The notes below the pieces were generated by a model. That model searched no databases and was not told the origin of the DNA. It saw only the letters and a program-made list of their open reading frames with translations. Of a stretch of DNA of 64,000 nucleotides, positions 8,038 through 15,951 are shown in pieces. The first letter of the stretch is position 1; each line of letters starts with the position of its first letter. The position numbers and the translations under genes were made by a program. Source of the stretch: Exiguobacterium sp. TNDT2 (GTDB lineage Bacteria > Bacillota > Bacilli > Exiguobacteriales > Exiguobacteriaceae); contig NZ_QLVE01000009.1 in the NCBI RefSeq assembly GCF_003331145.1, positions 62,001-126,000 of the forward strand, read 5' to 3'.

Positions 8038-8943
8038 ATGAAGTTACAATTTTTAGGAACTGGATCTGGCATGCCCTCGAAACAGCGGAACGTTTCCGGT
8101 CTGGCGCTCACGCTTTCGAAACAGACATGGCTCATCGATTGCGGGGAAGCGACTCAGCACCAAATGCTCCACACGAAGGTCAAACCGCGCAAAGTCTCAG
8201 CCGTTTGGGTGACCCACCTCCACGGTGACCACGTGTTCGGTCTGCCTGGTTTCTTGTCGACGCGTTCAGCACTCGAAGGATCGAGTCCGCTCACGCTTTA
8301 CGGACCGAAAGGTATCAAGAAGTGGCTCGAGTTGACGATGAAAGTGACCGGGTCGTATCTAGGTTATGACTTGTCGATTGTCGAATATGAGGACGGCGAT
8401 ACGTTTGAACAGGACGGTCACCTCGTCACGGTCAAACGACTCGACCATCGCTTCCCGTCGTACGGATTCCGCATTGAAGCGCCGGAACGACCGGGCGCAT
8501 TGCTAGTCGATAAAGTGAAGGCGCTCGGTATTCCGAGCGGACCGATTTACCGGACGATCAAGCAATCTGACACGTTCGAGTTTGAAGGGAAAACCTACGC
8601 CTCTAAAGAATATGTCACAGACGCGGTTCCAGGACCGGTCGTGGCGATTCTCGGCGATACGGTCCCTTGTCCAAACGCCATTGTTCTCGCTGAGGGGGTC
8701 GACGTGCTCGTCCATGAAGCGACGTTCATGCAAGCGGAGGCGAAGCTCGCCCGTCAATACGGTCACTCGACGACGGTCGAGGCGGCGACGCTCGCAAAAA
8801 CGGCGCAAGTCGGTCGTTTGATTGTCACGCATATCTCGGCCCGTTATCAAGGCCGAGACGAGGCGTTTGTGGATGAAGTGCGCACCGTGTTTCTAGATAG
8901 CCATGTAGCCAGTGACTTCTTCGAGTTTACAGTGGGGGATTGA
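8038..8943 (+). CDS. rnz: Ribonuclease Z (tRNA 3' processing endonuclease)
   Basis: A 301-residue protein that removes the 3' trailer of tRNA precursors lacking CCA. It is a metallo-beta-lactamase fold enzyme with THLHGDH at residues 59-65, the substrate-gripping flexible arm region near 150-180, VAILGDT, and the late VTHISARYQ. Length is typical. Translation starts at ATG 8038 after AAAGGA; the frame is open further upstream but without a ribosome site. It is followed after one base by a GTG-started membrane-protein gene, so rnz seems to head the ECF operon. In B. subtilis rnz (yqjK) is also in the yqj region. Confidence 0.93.
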   Translation: MKLQFLGTGSGMPSKQRNVSGLALTLSKQTWLIDCGEATQHQMLHTKVKPRKVSAVWVTHLHGDHVFGLPGFLSTRSALEGSSPLTLYGPKGIKKWLELTMKVTGSYLGYDLSIVEYEDGDTFEQDGHLVTVKRLDHRFPSYGFRIEAPERPGALLVDKVKALGIPSGPIYRTIKQSDTFEFEGKTYASKEYVTDAVPGPVVAILGDTVPCPNAIVLAEGVDVLVHEATFMQAEAKLARQYGHSTTVEAATLAKTAQVGRLIVTHISARYQGRDEAFVDEVRTVFLDSHVASDFFEFTVGD

Positions 8944-8944
8944 C

Positions 8945-9835
8945 GTGACAGTACAACTATATGTATGGCTTTGTTTTTTTGTCATCAGTACGTTACTAGG
9001 TTTACGCTTGAATCAACTGAAAGAACCCGAACCGAATTTTTTGTTTAAATTTTTATTTTTCTCTTTGCTCGGGATTGTGTCGTTTCCGATTGGCGGGTTC
9101 CATATCCCGATCGGTTTTCTCATGTCATTCTTATTTTTTCCGAAACGTAACAGCCGCTATAAATGGTACGGCGCACTCATCGGTTTCTTTTTCTTCATCG
9201 TGCTATTATTCGTCCCGCTGTTTGATCAATCCGAGTTTCGGTCCGAGTCGCAACAAATCGGGGCAGTATCGATTCAAGACGAGACGTTTGACCGGATGAC
9301 GGACAATATCTTACGTCGCATCAATAGTGACTCGATTAAACTCGACCGAAGCAAGATGGTATTCACCGAGGACGGGGACCTTCGTTCGCTCGAATATTTG
9401 CTCATGGTCGAGCGCTCGAACTCGATTCAACAGATTCGGATCAATTATGATGAGTCCGGTGAGCTGACGTATCGTCAAGTCGATGAGTTGAATCTAGATT
9501 CGGGAAGCGCATTTTTTGAGAAGCTCGTCGACTTTGAGCATATGCTCGATGCCGTGCGTGACACGCCCTGGACTGAATTCGCTGACCAAGTCGATGCACC
9601 GCTTCTCCAGTTCTCGTTTGACGGACTGTACGACATGTACACGTTCGAGAACGAGTCGATGCTCATGATCAATCGTGACCGCAGGCTCGTCAAGTTCTGG
9701 TTGCAACGAGAACCCGTGCTCGCGAACAGTATCCAATTGTCGGGGCTCAGCCAGGAAGGCCGATCGACTGGTGAAAAATATACGATTCTTTACAATTATT
9801 CTATCCATCAACGAGAGGATTTGACCGACCAATGA
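8945..9835 (+). CDS. Membrane protein of unknown function at the head of the ECF operon
   Basis: A 296-residue protein I do not recognise. Four hydrophobic segments fill the first 100 residues (the second contains a run rich in Phe), followed by a hydrophilic domain of about 190 residues that is probably extracytoplasmic. GTG 8945 is chosen because the GGGGG of the rnz end lies about seven bases upstream; the gene starts one base after the rnz stop. Its own stop overlaps the lipoprotein start by four bases, so it is translationally coupled to the ECF genes. A role connected with that transporter is possible but not shown. Confidence 0.7.
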   Translation: MTVQLYVWLCFFVISTLLGLRLNQLKEPEPNFLFKFLFFSLLGIVSFPIGGFHIPIGFLMSFLFFPKRNSRYKWYGALIGFFFFIVLLFVPLFDQSEFRSESQQIGAVSIQDETFDRMTDNILRRINSDSIKLDRSKMVFTEDGDLRSLEYLLMVERSNSIQQIRINYDESGELTYRQVDELNLDSGSAFFEKLVDFEHMLDAVRDTPWTEFADQVDAPLLQFSFDGLYDMYTFENESMLMINRDRRLVKFWLQREPVLANSIQLSGLSQEGRSTGEKYTILYNYSIHQREDLTDQ

Positions 9836-10242
9836 AAAAACTGCTTATGATGAGTTTACTCGTCCCGTTGTTGACCGCATGCGGCGGAGAAGAACCAACG
9901 ACTGAAAATGCGGCCTGTGACGTCAAACCGACGATTTCTGTTTACAATGCGTCCACTGAAGAGACGTTGTTCCATGAGAAGAGCGTCTGTTTAGAGGACG
10001 GGGCGACAGTGCTCGATGCCCTTGAAGCGACCGAACTCGACATCGATTCGGTCGGCAGCGGGGAGATGACTTACGTGACCGCAATTGACGGCATCCAAGA
10101 AAAGTCGGCCGGTCAATCGTCGGGTTGGGTGTACGCCTTTAACGGAAGTCCGGGCGATGAAGGCGCCGGGGCCAAAAAAGTCGAATCGACCGATATCATT
10201 CAATGGCGATTTGAAGAAGATGCGATTTCTTTCTTCGAATGA
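9832..10242 (+). CDS. DUF4430 lipoprotein, putative extracellular ligand-binding partner of the ECF transporter
   Basis: A 136-residue lipoprotein: signal peptide MKKLLMMSLLVPLLTAC with Cys17 as the lipidated residue, then a domain of the DUF4430 type (transcobalamin C-terminal-like). The characteristic segment is SGWVYAFNGSPGDEGAG near the middle. DUF4430 proteins resemble the cobalamin-contacting domain of transcobalamin and often neighbour ECF transporters. It overlaps its neighbours on both sides in an ECF operon. A corrinoid-capturing role is a reasonable inference from fold and context, not proof; other ligands are possible. Confidence 0.75.
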   Translation: MKKLLMMSLLVPLLTACGGEEPTTENAACDVKPTISVYNASTEETLFHEKSVCLEDGATVLDALEATELDIDSVGSGEMTYVTAIDGIQEKSAGQSSGWVYAFNGSPGDEGAGAKKVESTDIIQWRFEEDAISFFE

Positions 10243-10888
10243 GGCGGATTGGGAGCGTAGACATCCGGTCACGCTCCTTTTCTTCTTCATGGTCCATCTG
10301 TATATCCTGACCTATGTGAATGACTCGGTTTGGTTCATCCTCGGTCTGTTCGGTTTGTTATTGATTGAGCGACGATTTCCACTGACGATGCTCGGTGTGT
10401 TGGCTGCGTTCATGTTGATTTCATTGGCTCCAATCGTCTTCGGCTGGAACGTTTCTCTCGCGGGTGTCACGAATCAATTGATTCCGTTATCGACGTTCTT
10501 GTTCGGCATGATCTGGGTGAACCGATTCATGCGACTCGAACGGTTACTTCCATTCATGAACAAATGGCCGCGTTCGACACGGCTGCTCTATGGGGGCTGG
10601 GCGCTCGTGCCGTCGATGGAGCGAGCAGTGCGACTATCGATTGCGAGCCATCCGAGGCGCGAGTGGCAAGAGGCGATCGTTGTCGGGATTGACAGCCAAC
10701 GCCTTGAACCGGTGTATGTGACGAATCGAATGCGGCGCTTTGAACGGCATGACACGGTCCAATGCCTTGTCTTGCTCGGCTTCGCGGCGGCCGCTTCTTT
10801 AGGGACTCCGGTCGTTTGGTTGCTGTATCCATATTTGACGAAAGGAGGGGTGCGCGATGCGTTGGTTATCCTTGGAAGACGGACATGA
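10220..10888 (+). CDS. ECF transporter transmembrane (T) component-like protein
   Basis: About 222 residues with four or five hydrophobic segments, one long amphipathic stretch in the second half (around HPRREWQEAIVVGIDSQRL) and a final membrane pair. This layout fits an EcfT-type coupling subunit. The canonical Ala-Arg-Gly coupling motifs are not clearly present, so it is a divergent member, placed mainly by context: it lies between a lipoprotein and an ATPase, overlapping both (23 and 32 bases). ATG 10220 is chosen inside the lipoprotein end; the upstream part of the open frame is an overlap artefact. Confidence 0.6.
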   Translation: MRFLSSNEADWERRHPVTLLFFFMVHLYILTYVNDSVWFILGLFGLLLIERRFPLTMLGVLAAFMLISLAPIVFGWNVSLAGVTNQLIPLSTFLFGMIWVNRFMRLERLLPFMNKWPRSTRLLYGGWALVPSMERAVRLSIASHPRREWQEAIVVGIDSQRLEPVYVTNRMRRFERHDTVQCLVLLGFAAAASLGTPVVWLLYPYLTKGGVRDALVILGRRT

Positions 10889-11819
10889 AATGATAGATGA
10901 TTGGGTTCGGACAGAACGGGCCAGGGTCGTCCACCTCGATACGCCGCTCGCCGGTAAGGTCGCTTCCCTCGTTTCAGCGGATGACGCCTTGCGTGGAGCG
11001 GAATTGGCTGCCCTTCTCCAAATTGATCATCTGTTCCATAAACGGTTCGATGAATGTTCGAGCGGGGAACGGCAACTCGTCCGGATCGCCCATGCGCTCA
11101 GCAAGTCGACAGGGGCGCTCGTCTTGATTGAACCGTTTCGACACCTTGATCGGTTTCGGAGTGAGCACTTATCGATGCTACTTCGAAGATTGACAAATTT
11201 TGGTGTTCGAATCGCTTACACGGATCGAGCAAAGGAACGTGGCGTCGCTGATCGGTTCATCGTCGCCAAGACGATTGCGTCACCGCGCCTCGATGTGATC
11301 GATGTGTCGTATCGGCATCCGTTGCAACCGTCCTACGCGGTCGAGCATGTGTCTTATGAAGCGAGAGGGCCAGGTTTGACCGTCTGTATCGGCACGAACG
11401 GCAGCGGGAAGTCAACGTTGCTCGAGCTCATCGTCAAAAGTTTGCGTCCGCTATACGGGAAAATCAAATGGGCGGAGCGGCCGGTGTATGTGCCGGCCGA
11501 ACTGGAATATGGGCCGTATCCCCATTCTCCGAAGCGTCGGGTCGACCAACTCCAAGCCGCGTTCGCTTCCGAAGTCTCGCTTCTATTGCTCGATGAGCCG
11601 ACCGTCGGGCTGACGGAGCTGGAACGGCGCGATTTTGAGCGGGCGCTAAGCGAGAAGGCCGAGACGGCACACATCATGTGCGCCACACATGAGGAGCAAC
11701 TGATCAATTTGGCGGACCGGATCATCTGTCTGTCGAACGGGATGCTCGTCTTTGATGGCGATCGCAGTGAGTATATGAAACGGAGTGCACTATGGTCACA
11801 TATGTCATCATCCTCTTGA
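10857..11819 (+). CDS. Single-chain ECF-type ABC ATPase with motifs split between two halves
   Basis: 320 residues containing two degenerate ATPase halves. The first half (about 1-140) has a signature-like SSGERQLVR (68-76) and a Walker B-like VLIEPF (89-94), but no Walker A. The second half (about 145-310) has Walker A GTNGSGKST (179-187), Walker B LLLLDEPT (242-249) and the switch His278 in CATHEE, but only about 55 residues between Walker A and B and no LSGGQ. Since ATP in ABC dimers sits between Walker A of one domain and the signature of the other, the chain could form exactly one complete site. Shine-Dalgarno AAAGGAGGGG precedes ATG 10857. It should energise the neighbouring T and S proteins. 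Confidence 0.8.
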   Translation: MRWLSLEDGHEMIDDWVRTERARVVHLDTPLAGKVASLVSADDALRGAELAALLQIDHLFHKRFDECSSGERQLVRIAHALSKSTGALVLIEPFRHLDRFRSEHLSMLLRRLTNFGVRIAYTDRAKERGVADRFIVAKTIASPRLDVIDVSYRHPLQPSYAVEHVSYEARGPGLTVCIGTNGSGKSTLLELIVKSLRPLYGKIKWAERPVYVPAELEYGPYPHSPKRRVDQLQAAFASEVSLLLLDEPTVGLTELERRDFERALSEKAETAHIMCATHEEQLINLADRIICLSNGMLVFDGDRSEYMKRSALWSHMSSSS

Positions 11820-12337
11820 TTGCGGCGGGGGTCATGTCGAGGTTCGAACGGGTTGACATCCCGATTGCCGTCTTGACACAAATTCTCGCCCTCGCGGTCA
11901 TCGGGCGCTGGTTGTTCGTGTCCATCCCGAACGTACAACCATCGACGGCGCTGCTCATGCTGACGGCCCTTTATTTTGGATTCACGAGTGCGGCGATGCT
12001 GGCTCTGTTCGTCCCGATTTTATCGGGGCTGTTGCTCGGGATCGGCCCGTTCGTCCTCTTTCAATTTTTAGGGTGGCTTTTCATCGTCGCCGTCGTTTCG
12101 TTCTTAAAGCCATTGCTCCTTCGCTCCCGGTGGTTCCTAGCCGTCATCGGTCTCGGGGCCGGTTATTTGTTCGGTTGGACGGCCAACCTGTCCTTCGCCG
12201 AAGTGATTGGGGTCGATTTCGTCAAATTGCTCGTCCTCAGTTTGCCGTTCGATACAGCCCATGGCATCGGGAATGCCGTCTTTCTCGTCTTATTGCACGA
12301 TCTGTTCGTCCGCATATTTGTACGACAAGACGGATAA
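11792..12337 (+). CDS. ECF transporter substrate-binding (S) component
   Basis: A 181-residue membrane protein with about six hydrophobic segments and the IPNVQPSTALLMLT motif, then LLLGIGPFVLFQFLGW. Both are hallmarks of the S components annotated ECF_trnsprt/CbrT-like (Pro-Asn-Val-Gln-Pro, then Gly-Pro-x5-Gln). It binds the vitamin in the membrane. It starts 28 bases inside the ATPase gene. Cobalamin is the favoured substrate because of the DUF4430 lipoprotein in the same operon and a cobalamin adenosyltransferase elsewhere in the window; other vitamins cannot be excluded. No riboswitch is present, as there is no room for one. Confidence 0.72.
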   Translation: MVTYVIILLIAAGVMSRFERVDIPIAVLTQILALAVIGRWLFVSIPNVQPSTALLMLTALYFGFTSAAMLALFVPILSGLLLGIGPFVLFQFLGWLFIVAVVSFLKPLLLRSRWFLAVIGLGAGYLFGWTANLSFAEVIGVDFVKLLVLSLPFDTAHGIGNAVFLVLLHDLFVRIFVRQDG

Positions 12338-12372
12338 CTAGTAAGTATCACACCGAGTGAGGTGACGCGTGC

Positions 12373-12693
12373 ATGAGCGGATACGTCAATCTAGTTGAAA
12401 TAGGTTTGTTCCTTTTCATCGGGCTGTTGTTTATGGGACTCAACTTATTGTTGATGTCCCGTCGTCTCATACGAACGCGCTACGGGATGCTGAGCATTCT
12501 CGGCGCGAGTGTATGGCCTGCACTTATGATCGTCCTATCCGTCCAAGGGGAACGCGTCCTTGACGGGCTGGCCGAACGAGCGGTCACGCTCGAGAGCGTA
12601 TTGGCCTGGTCGGTCGTCGTGACGACGGCTCTGATGGTGTGTATTCCGGGTATATCACTTATCCGGCACATGATTCACTTGGCACGGTCTTAA
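12373..12693 (+). CDS. Small membrane protein, 106 residues
   Basis: Three hydrophobic segments (about 8-28, 35-57, 76-97) separated by short Arg-rich or charged loops; no family recognised. GAGGTGA lies nine bases before ATG 12373, and the gene starts 35 bases after the S-component gene with a terminator following, so it is probably the last gene of the ECF operon. No motif reveals a function. Confidence 0.65.
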   Translation: MSGYVNLVEIGLFLFIGLLFMGLNLLLMSRRLIRTRYGMLSILGASVWPALMIVLSVQGERVLDGLAERAVTLESVLAWSVVVTTALMVCIPGISLIRHMIHLARS

Positions 12694-12707
12694 TCAAACC
12701 ACACAAA

Positions 12708-12745
12708 GCAGGAGGAAGTCCCACGGGGGGCCTCCTCCTTTTTTA
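12708..12745. terminator. Terminator closing the ECF operon and the facing SDR gene
   Basis: An AGGAGG/CCTCCT stem with an inner CCC/GGG pairing is followed by a T6 run on the plus strand. It lies between convergent genes; function toward the minus strand is less certain because the A run on that side is weak. Confidence 0.65.
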
Positions 12746-12759
12746 CGTGCGTACATGGG

Positions 12760-13554
12760 TCAAACTGTCGAGACGTGTTCCGATTCAGCATCCGATGGTT
12801 TTTGGAACCGGCGCAAAATTTCGAGGCTGACCGCCCGCGGCATGAGTTTGGAAGCGGCGACGAGCAATTGGTTCGAAACGCCGGGAACGATGACGCGCTT
12901 GTTGTTCATGACACCTTTGTATCCGAAGAACGCGACGAGGTGGGACGGCATTTTCGACACCATCATCTCACTGCCGGCCCTATTGAAGAAACCGGTATCG
13001 GTCGGCCCGGGACACAGGACGCTCACGTTCACGCCAGTTCCTTTCACTTCGGCATGAAGCGCCTCGGTGAGCGACAACACGTACGCTTTTGTCGCGTAGT
13101 AGACCGCCATATATGGGCCAGGCTGGAAAGCGGCGACCGAGGCAACGTTCAAGACAAAGCCATGATTTCGCTCGACCATGCCGGGTAAGTAGGCTTTCGT
13201 CAGTTCAGTCAGGGCATTGACGTTCAAGCGGACCTCTTCGGCCTCGGTTTCGGCGTCAAGGGCGATGAACTCACCGGCCGTCCCAAAACCGGCATTGTTG
13301 ATTAAAAAGTCGACCGTCAGTCCGGCATCAGCGATTGCAGTCGTTAACCGTTTTGCGGCCTGATGTTCAGACAAGTCGAGGGCAAACACGTGCACATCGA
13401 CGCGGTACCGCTTCTCGAGTACTTTTTTCAATTCGTGCAAACGGGGCTCGTTGCGAGACACGAGGATACAGTCAAATCCGTCCCGGGCCGCCAAAACGGC
13501 AAGGTCGAGGCCAATCCCGGTCGAGGCTCCAGTAATTAATGCGGTTTTTGTCAA
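12760..13554 (-). CDS. Short-chain dehydrogenase/reductase of the DltE/YqjQ type
   Basis: A 264-residue classical SDR: TGASTGIG at residues 8-15, NNAGFG, a Ser in LNVASVAAFQ, and YxxxK in AVYYATKAYVLS. It should use NAD(P)H to reduce or oxidise a carbonyl or alcohol; the substrate cannot be read from the sequence. It resembles the 260-residue SDRs with the PGPTDTGFF signature common in Bacillota. It is divergent from the U32 peptidase genes with a 150-base shared upstream region, and convergent with the ECF operon. Confidence 0.85.
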   Translation of the reverse strand: MTKTALITGASTGIGLDLAVLAARDGFDCILVSRNEPRLHELKKVLEKRYRVDVHVFALDLSEHQAAKRLTTAIADAGLTVDFLINNAGFGTAGEFIALDAETEAEEVRLNVNALTELTKAYLPGMVERNHGFVLNVASVAAFQPGPYMAVYYATKAYVLSLTEALHAEVKGTGVNVSVLCPGPTDTGFFNRAGSEMMVSKMPSHLVAFFGYKGVMNNKRVIVPGVSNQLLVAASKLMPRAVSLEILRRFQKPSDAESEHVSTV

Positions 13555-13704
13555 AATCGTTCACTCCTTCGATGTAAAAAGTCATACATTGTTACTGATT
13601 TCTTCACGAGTTGTTAAATTCCTGCACGGCCACCACATCAAAACGTGTGCTAGAGTATAGCAAGAATATGTGATTAGGCTCACAAAGTGAGGAGAAGAAA
13701 GCAA

Positions 13705-14607
13705 ATGATGATTCAACTAGTGACTACGGCACAAAGCGTCGAGCAAGCAGAGGCGCTAATCATGGCGGGCTCCGACCGCATCTATATCGGAGATTCAACA
13801 TACGGGTTACGCCACAAAGGTGACTGGTCATTCCCGGCTGTGCGAGAAGTCACAGCCATCGCCCACCGGTACGGCAAAGAAGTGACGGTCGCCGTCAACA
13901 ATTTGATGCATAACGAGCAAATCAAGTCGCTCCCTGAGTATCTGAAGGAACTCAAAACAATTGGGGTCGACAGTGTGACGGCCGGCGACCCGGGCGCCAT
14001 CCGCATGATCCGTAATGCCAATATCCCCTATTGGTATGATGCTCAAACGCTCGTCACGTCGGCGCGCCACATTCAGTTTTGGGGTAAACGTGACGCGATT
14101 GGCGCGGTCGTGGCGCGTGAAGTGACGCTGACCGAACTTGAGATAATCCAACAACAGATCGGGTTGCCGGTCGAGGTGCAAGTGTATGGCCCGACGTGCA
14201 TCCATCATTCGAAGCGTCCGCTCTTGACGAACTACTTTAACGAGATCGGCCGGTCGAACACGTTAGCAGAAGAACGCGAGTACTATGTGAGCGAACCATC
14301 GGATGCGGACAGCCGCTATCCGGTCTATCAAGACGACAACGGCACGCACGTCTTCTCAGAAGATTTGACGCTCATGGGTCAACTTCCCGCGCTCTTGAAG
14401 GGCGGACTGCACACGTGGAAACTCGAAGGCTGGCATGCGGGAGATGCGTTCGTTGACATCGTCCGCCTGTTCGATAAAGCCCGGTCAGATTTATTAAACG
14501 GGCGGTTCGACCGCCACGTCATGGAGCGGCGCCTCGCCGAACTCCAACCTGAACAATTCCGGCTCGGAACCGGATTGTTGTTACGTAATCCAGAAGAGAT
14601 CAAGTGA
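13705..14607 (+). CDS. trhP1: U32 family protein TrhP1-like, tRNA uridine-34 hydroxylation
   Basis: About 300 residues, corresponding to B. subtilis YrrN (TrhP1), the shorter of two U32 peptidase-like proteins needed for 5-hydroxyuridine formation at the wobble position of tRNA. It has the U32 barrel start (AEALIMAGSDRIYIGDSTYGLR) in split form, and VQVYGPTCIHHSKRPLLTNYF where the catalytic-cluster region lies. GGAG at 13691 sets the start at the ATG pair 13705/13708. It is separated from trhP2 by nine bases. In B. subtilis these genes follow yrrM and precede udk-greA; that context is not retained here. Confidence 0.82.
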   Translation: MMIQLVTTAQSVEQAEALIMAGSDRIYIGDSTYGLRHKGDWSFPAVREVTAIAHRYGKEVTVAVNNLMHNEQIKSLPEYLKELKTIGVDSVTAGDPGAIRMIRNANIPYWYDAQTLVTSARHIQFWGKRDAIGAVVAREVTLTELEIIQQQIGLPVEVQVYGPTCIHHSKRPLLTNYFNEIGRSNTLAEEREYYVSEPSDADSRYPVYQDDNGTHVFSEDLTLMGQLPALLKGGLHTWKLEGWHAGDAFVDIVRLFDKARSDLLNGRFDRHVMERRLAELQPEQFRLGTGLLLRNPEEIK

Positions 14608-14616
14608 GGGATTGAG

Positions 14617-15870
14617 ATGAAAAAACGTCCAGAACTATTAGCACCAGCCGGGAATTTAGAAAAATTGAAGATGGCGATTTTATACGGGGCCGATGCGGTC
14701 TTCATCGGAGGGCAACAGTTCGGGCTCCGCTCCCGGGCCGGCAACTTCGGGTACGACGAGATGGCCGAAGGCGTCGCGTTCGCTCATGAACGTGGGGCAA
14801 AAGTGTATGTCGCGGCGAATATGGTAACGCATGAAGGGGATATCGAGGGTGCGGGAGCGTTCTTTTGCAAACTTCGTGACATCGGCATCGATGCCGTCAT
14901 CGTCTCCGATCCGGCCATGATCGAGGTATGTCTCACAGATGCACCGGGACTTCCGGTCCACTTGTCGACGCAAGCATCGGCGACGAACTATGAGACGCTC
15001 CGTTTTTGGCAAGAGGAAGGGTTGGAGCGCATCGTCCTTGCGCGTGAAGTGTCGATGGAAGAAATCAAAGAGATGAAACGGCAAGTCGATGTCGAAATCG
15101 AGACGTTCGTGCATGGGGCGATGTGCATCTCCTATTCGGGCCGTTGCACGTTATCAAACCACATGGCGCTGCGCGATGCAAACCGTGGCGGCTGTGCCCA
15201 GTCGTGCCGTTGGAAATATGGTTTCTTCGAGGCGGATGAGCTGTTGACAGACGAGATGGCAGCACGCGACGAGGAACCGTTCTCGATGAGCTCGGTCGAT
15301 TTGGCGATGGTCCGTCACATCCCGGATTTGGTCGACGCGGGCGTTGACAGCTTAAAAATTGAGGGACGGATGAAATCGATTCATTATGTAGCGACCGTCT
15401 GTAACGTCTATCGTCAAGTCATCGATGCCTACTGTGCTGATCCTGAAGGGTTCGAGTTCAATCCGGCATGGGAAGAAGAGATTTGGAAAGCGGCGCAGCG
15501 AGAGCTCGCGACCGGATTCTATTACGGTGTCCCGACCGAGAATGAGCAATTGTTCGGCAAGCCGCGCGCGATCCCGCAATATGCGTTCGCGGCACGCGTC
15601 ATCTCATATGAGCCGTCGACACAGATGGCGACACTCGAGCAGCGGAACCATTTCCGACACGGGGAAGAAGTCGAGTTCTTCGGTCCCGGCTTCGTCCGTT
15701 TCTCGCAGCGAATCGATGAGTTGTACGATGAATCGGGAGAAAGACTCGAGACGGCGAACCAGGCGATGATGACGGTGCGCGTCAAAGTCGAGCAACCGGT
15801 CGCGACCGATTTTATCATGCGCAAGCGAAAAGCCGGCGTCGTGAGTACGCCGGTCCCGAGCCCGGTCTGA
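14617..15870 (+). CDS. trhP2: U32 family protein TrhP2-like, tRNA uridine-34 hydroxylation
   Basis: A 417-residue U32 protein matching B. subtilis YrrO (TrhP2). The U32 signature ETFVHGAMCISYSGRC is near residue 165, with the conserved cysteines continuing in NRGGCAQSCRW, consistent with the iron-sulfur-containing TrhP family; a C-terminal beta domain follows. It works with TrhP1, using prephenate-derived hydroxylation chemistry, in wobble-uridine modification. It probably shares a transcript with trhP1. The ATG follows GAGGGATTGAG. The older label 'peptidase/collagenase' is misleading for this clade. Confidence 0.85.
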   Translation: MKKRPELLAPAGNLEKLKMAILYGADAVFIGGQQFGLRSRAGNFGYDEMAEGVAFAHERGAKVYVAANMVTHEGDIEGAGAFFCKLRDIGIDAVIVSDPAMIEVCLTDAPGLPVHLSTQASATNYETLRFWQEEGLERIVLAREVSMEEIKEMKRQVDVEIETFVHGAMCISYSGRCTLSNHMALRDANRGGCAQSCRWKYGFFEADELLTDEMAARDEEPFSMSSVDLAMVRHIPDLVDAGVDSLKIEGRMKSIHYVATVCNVYRQVIDAYCADPEGFEFNPAWEEEIWKAAQRELATGFYYGVPTENEQLFGKPRAIPQYAFAARVISYEPSTQMATLEQRNHFRHGEEVEFFGPGFVRFSQRIDELYDESGERLETANQAMMTVRVKVEQPVATDFIMRKRKAGVVSTPVPSPV

Positions 15871-15951
15871 CACATCCGACAAGGCAACATAGTCGACCGT
15901 TCCATCCAATCTTGCTACCCTATTAACATAGACGACAAAGGGGATGGAAGC

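Noticed and set aside
8945-12693. Cobalamin riboswitch in front of the ECF operon
   Set aside because: The genes overlap back into rnz and the 7963-8037 gap is far too short for one.
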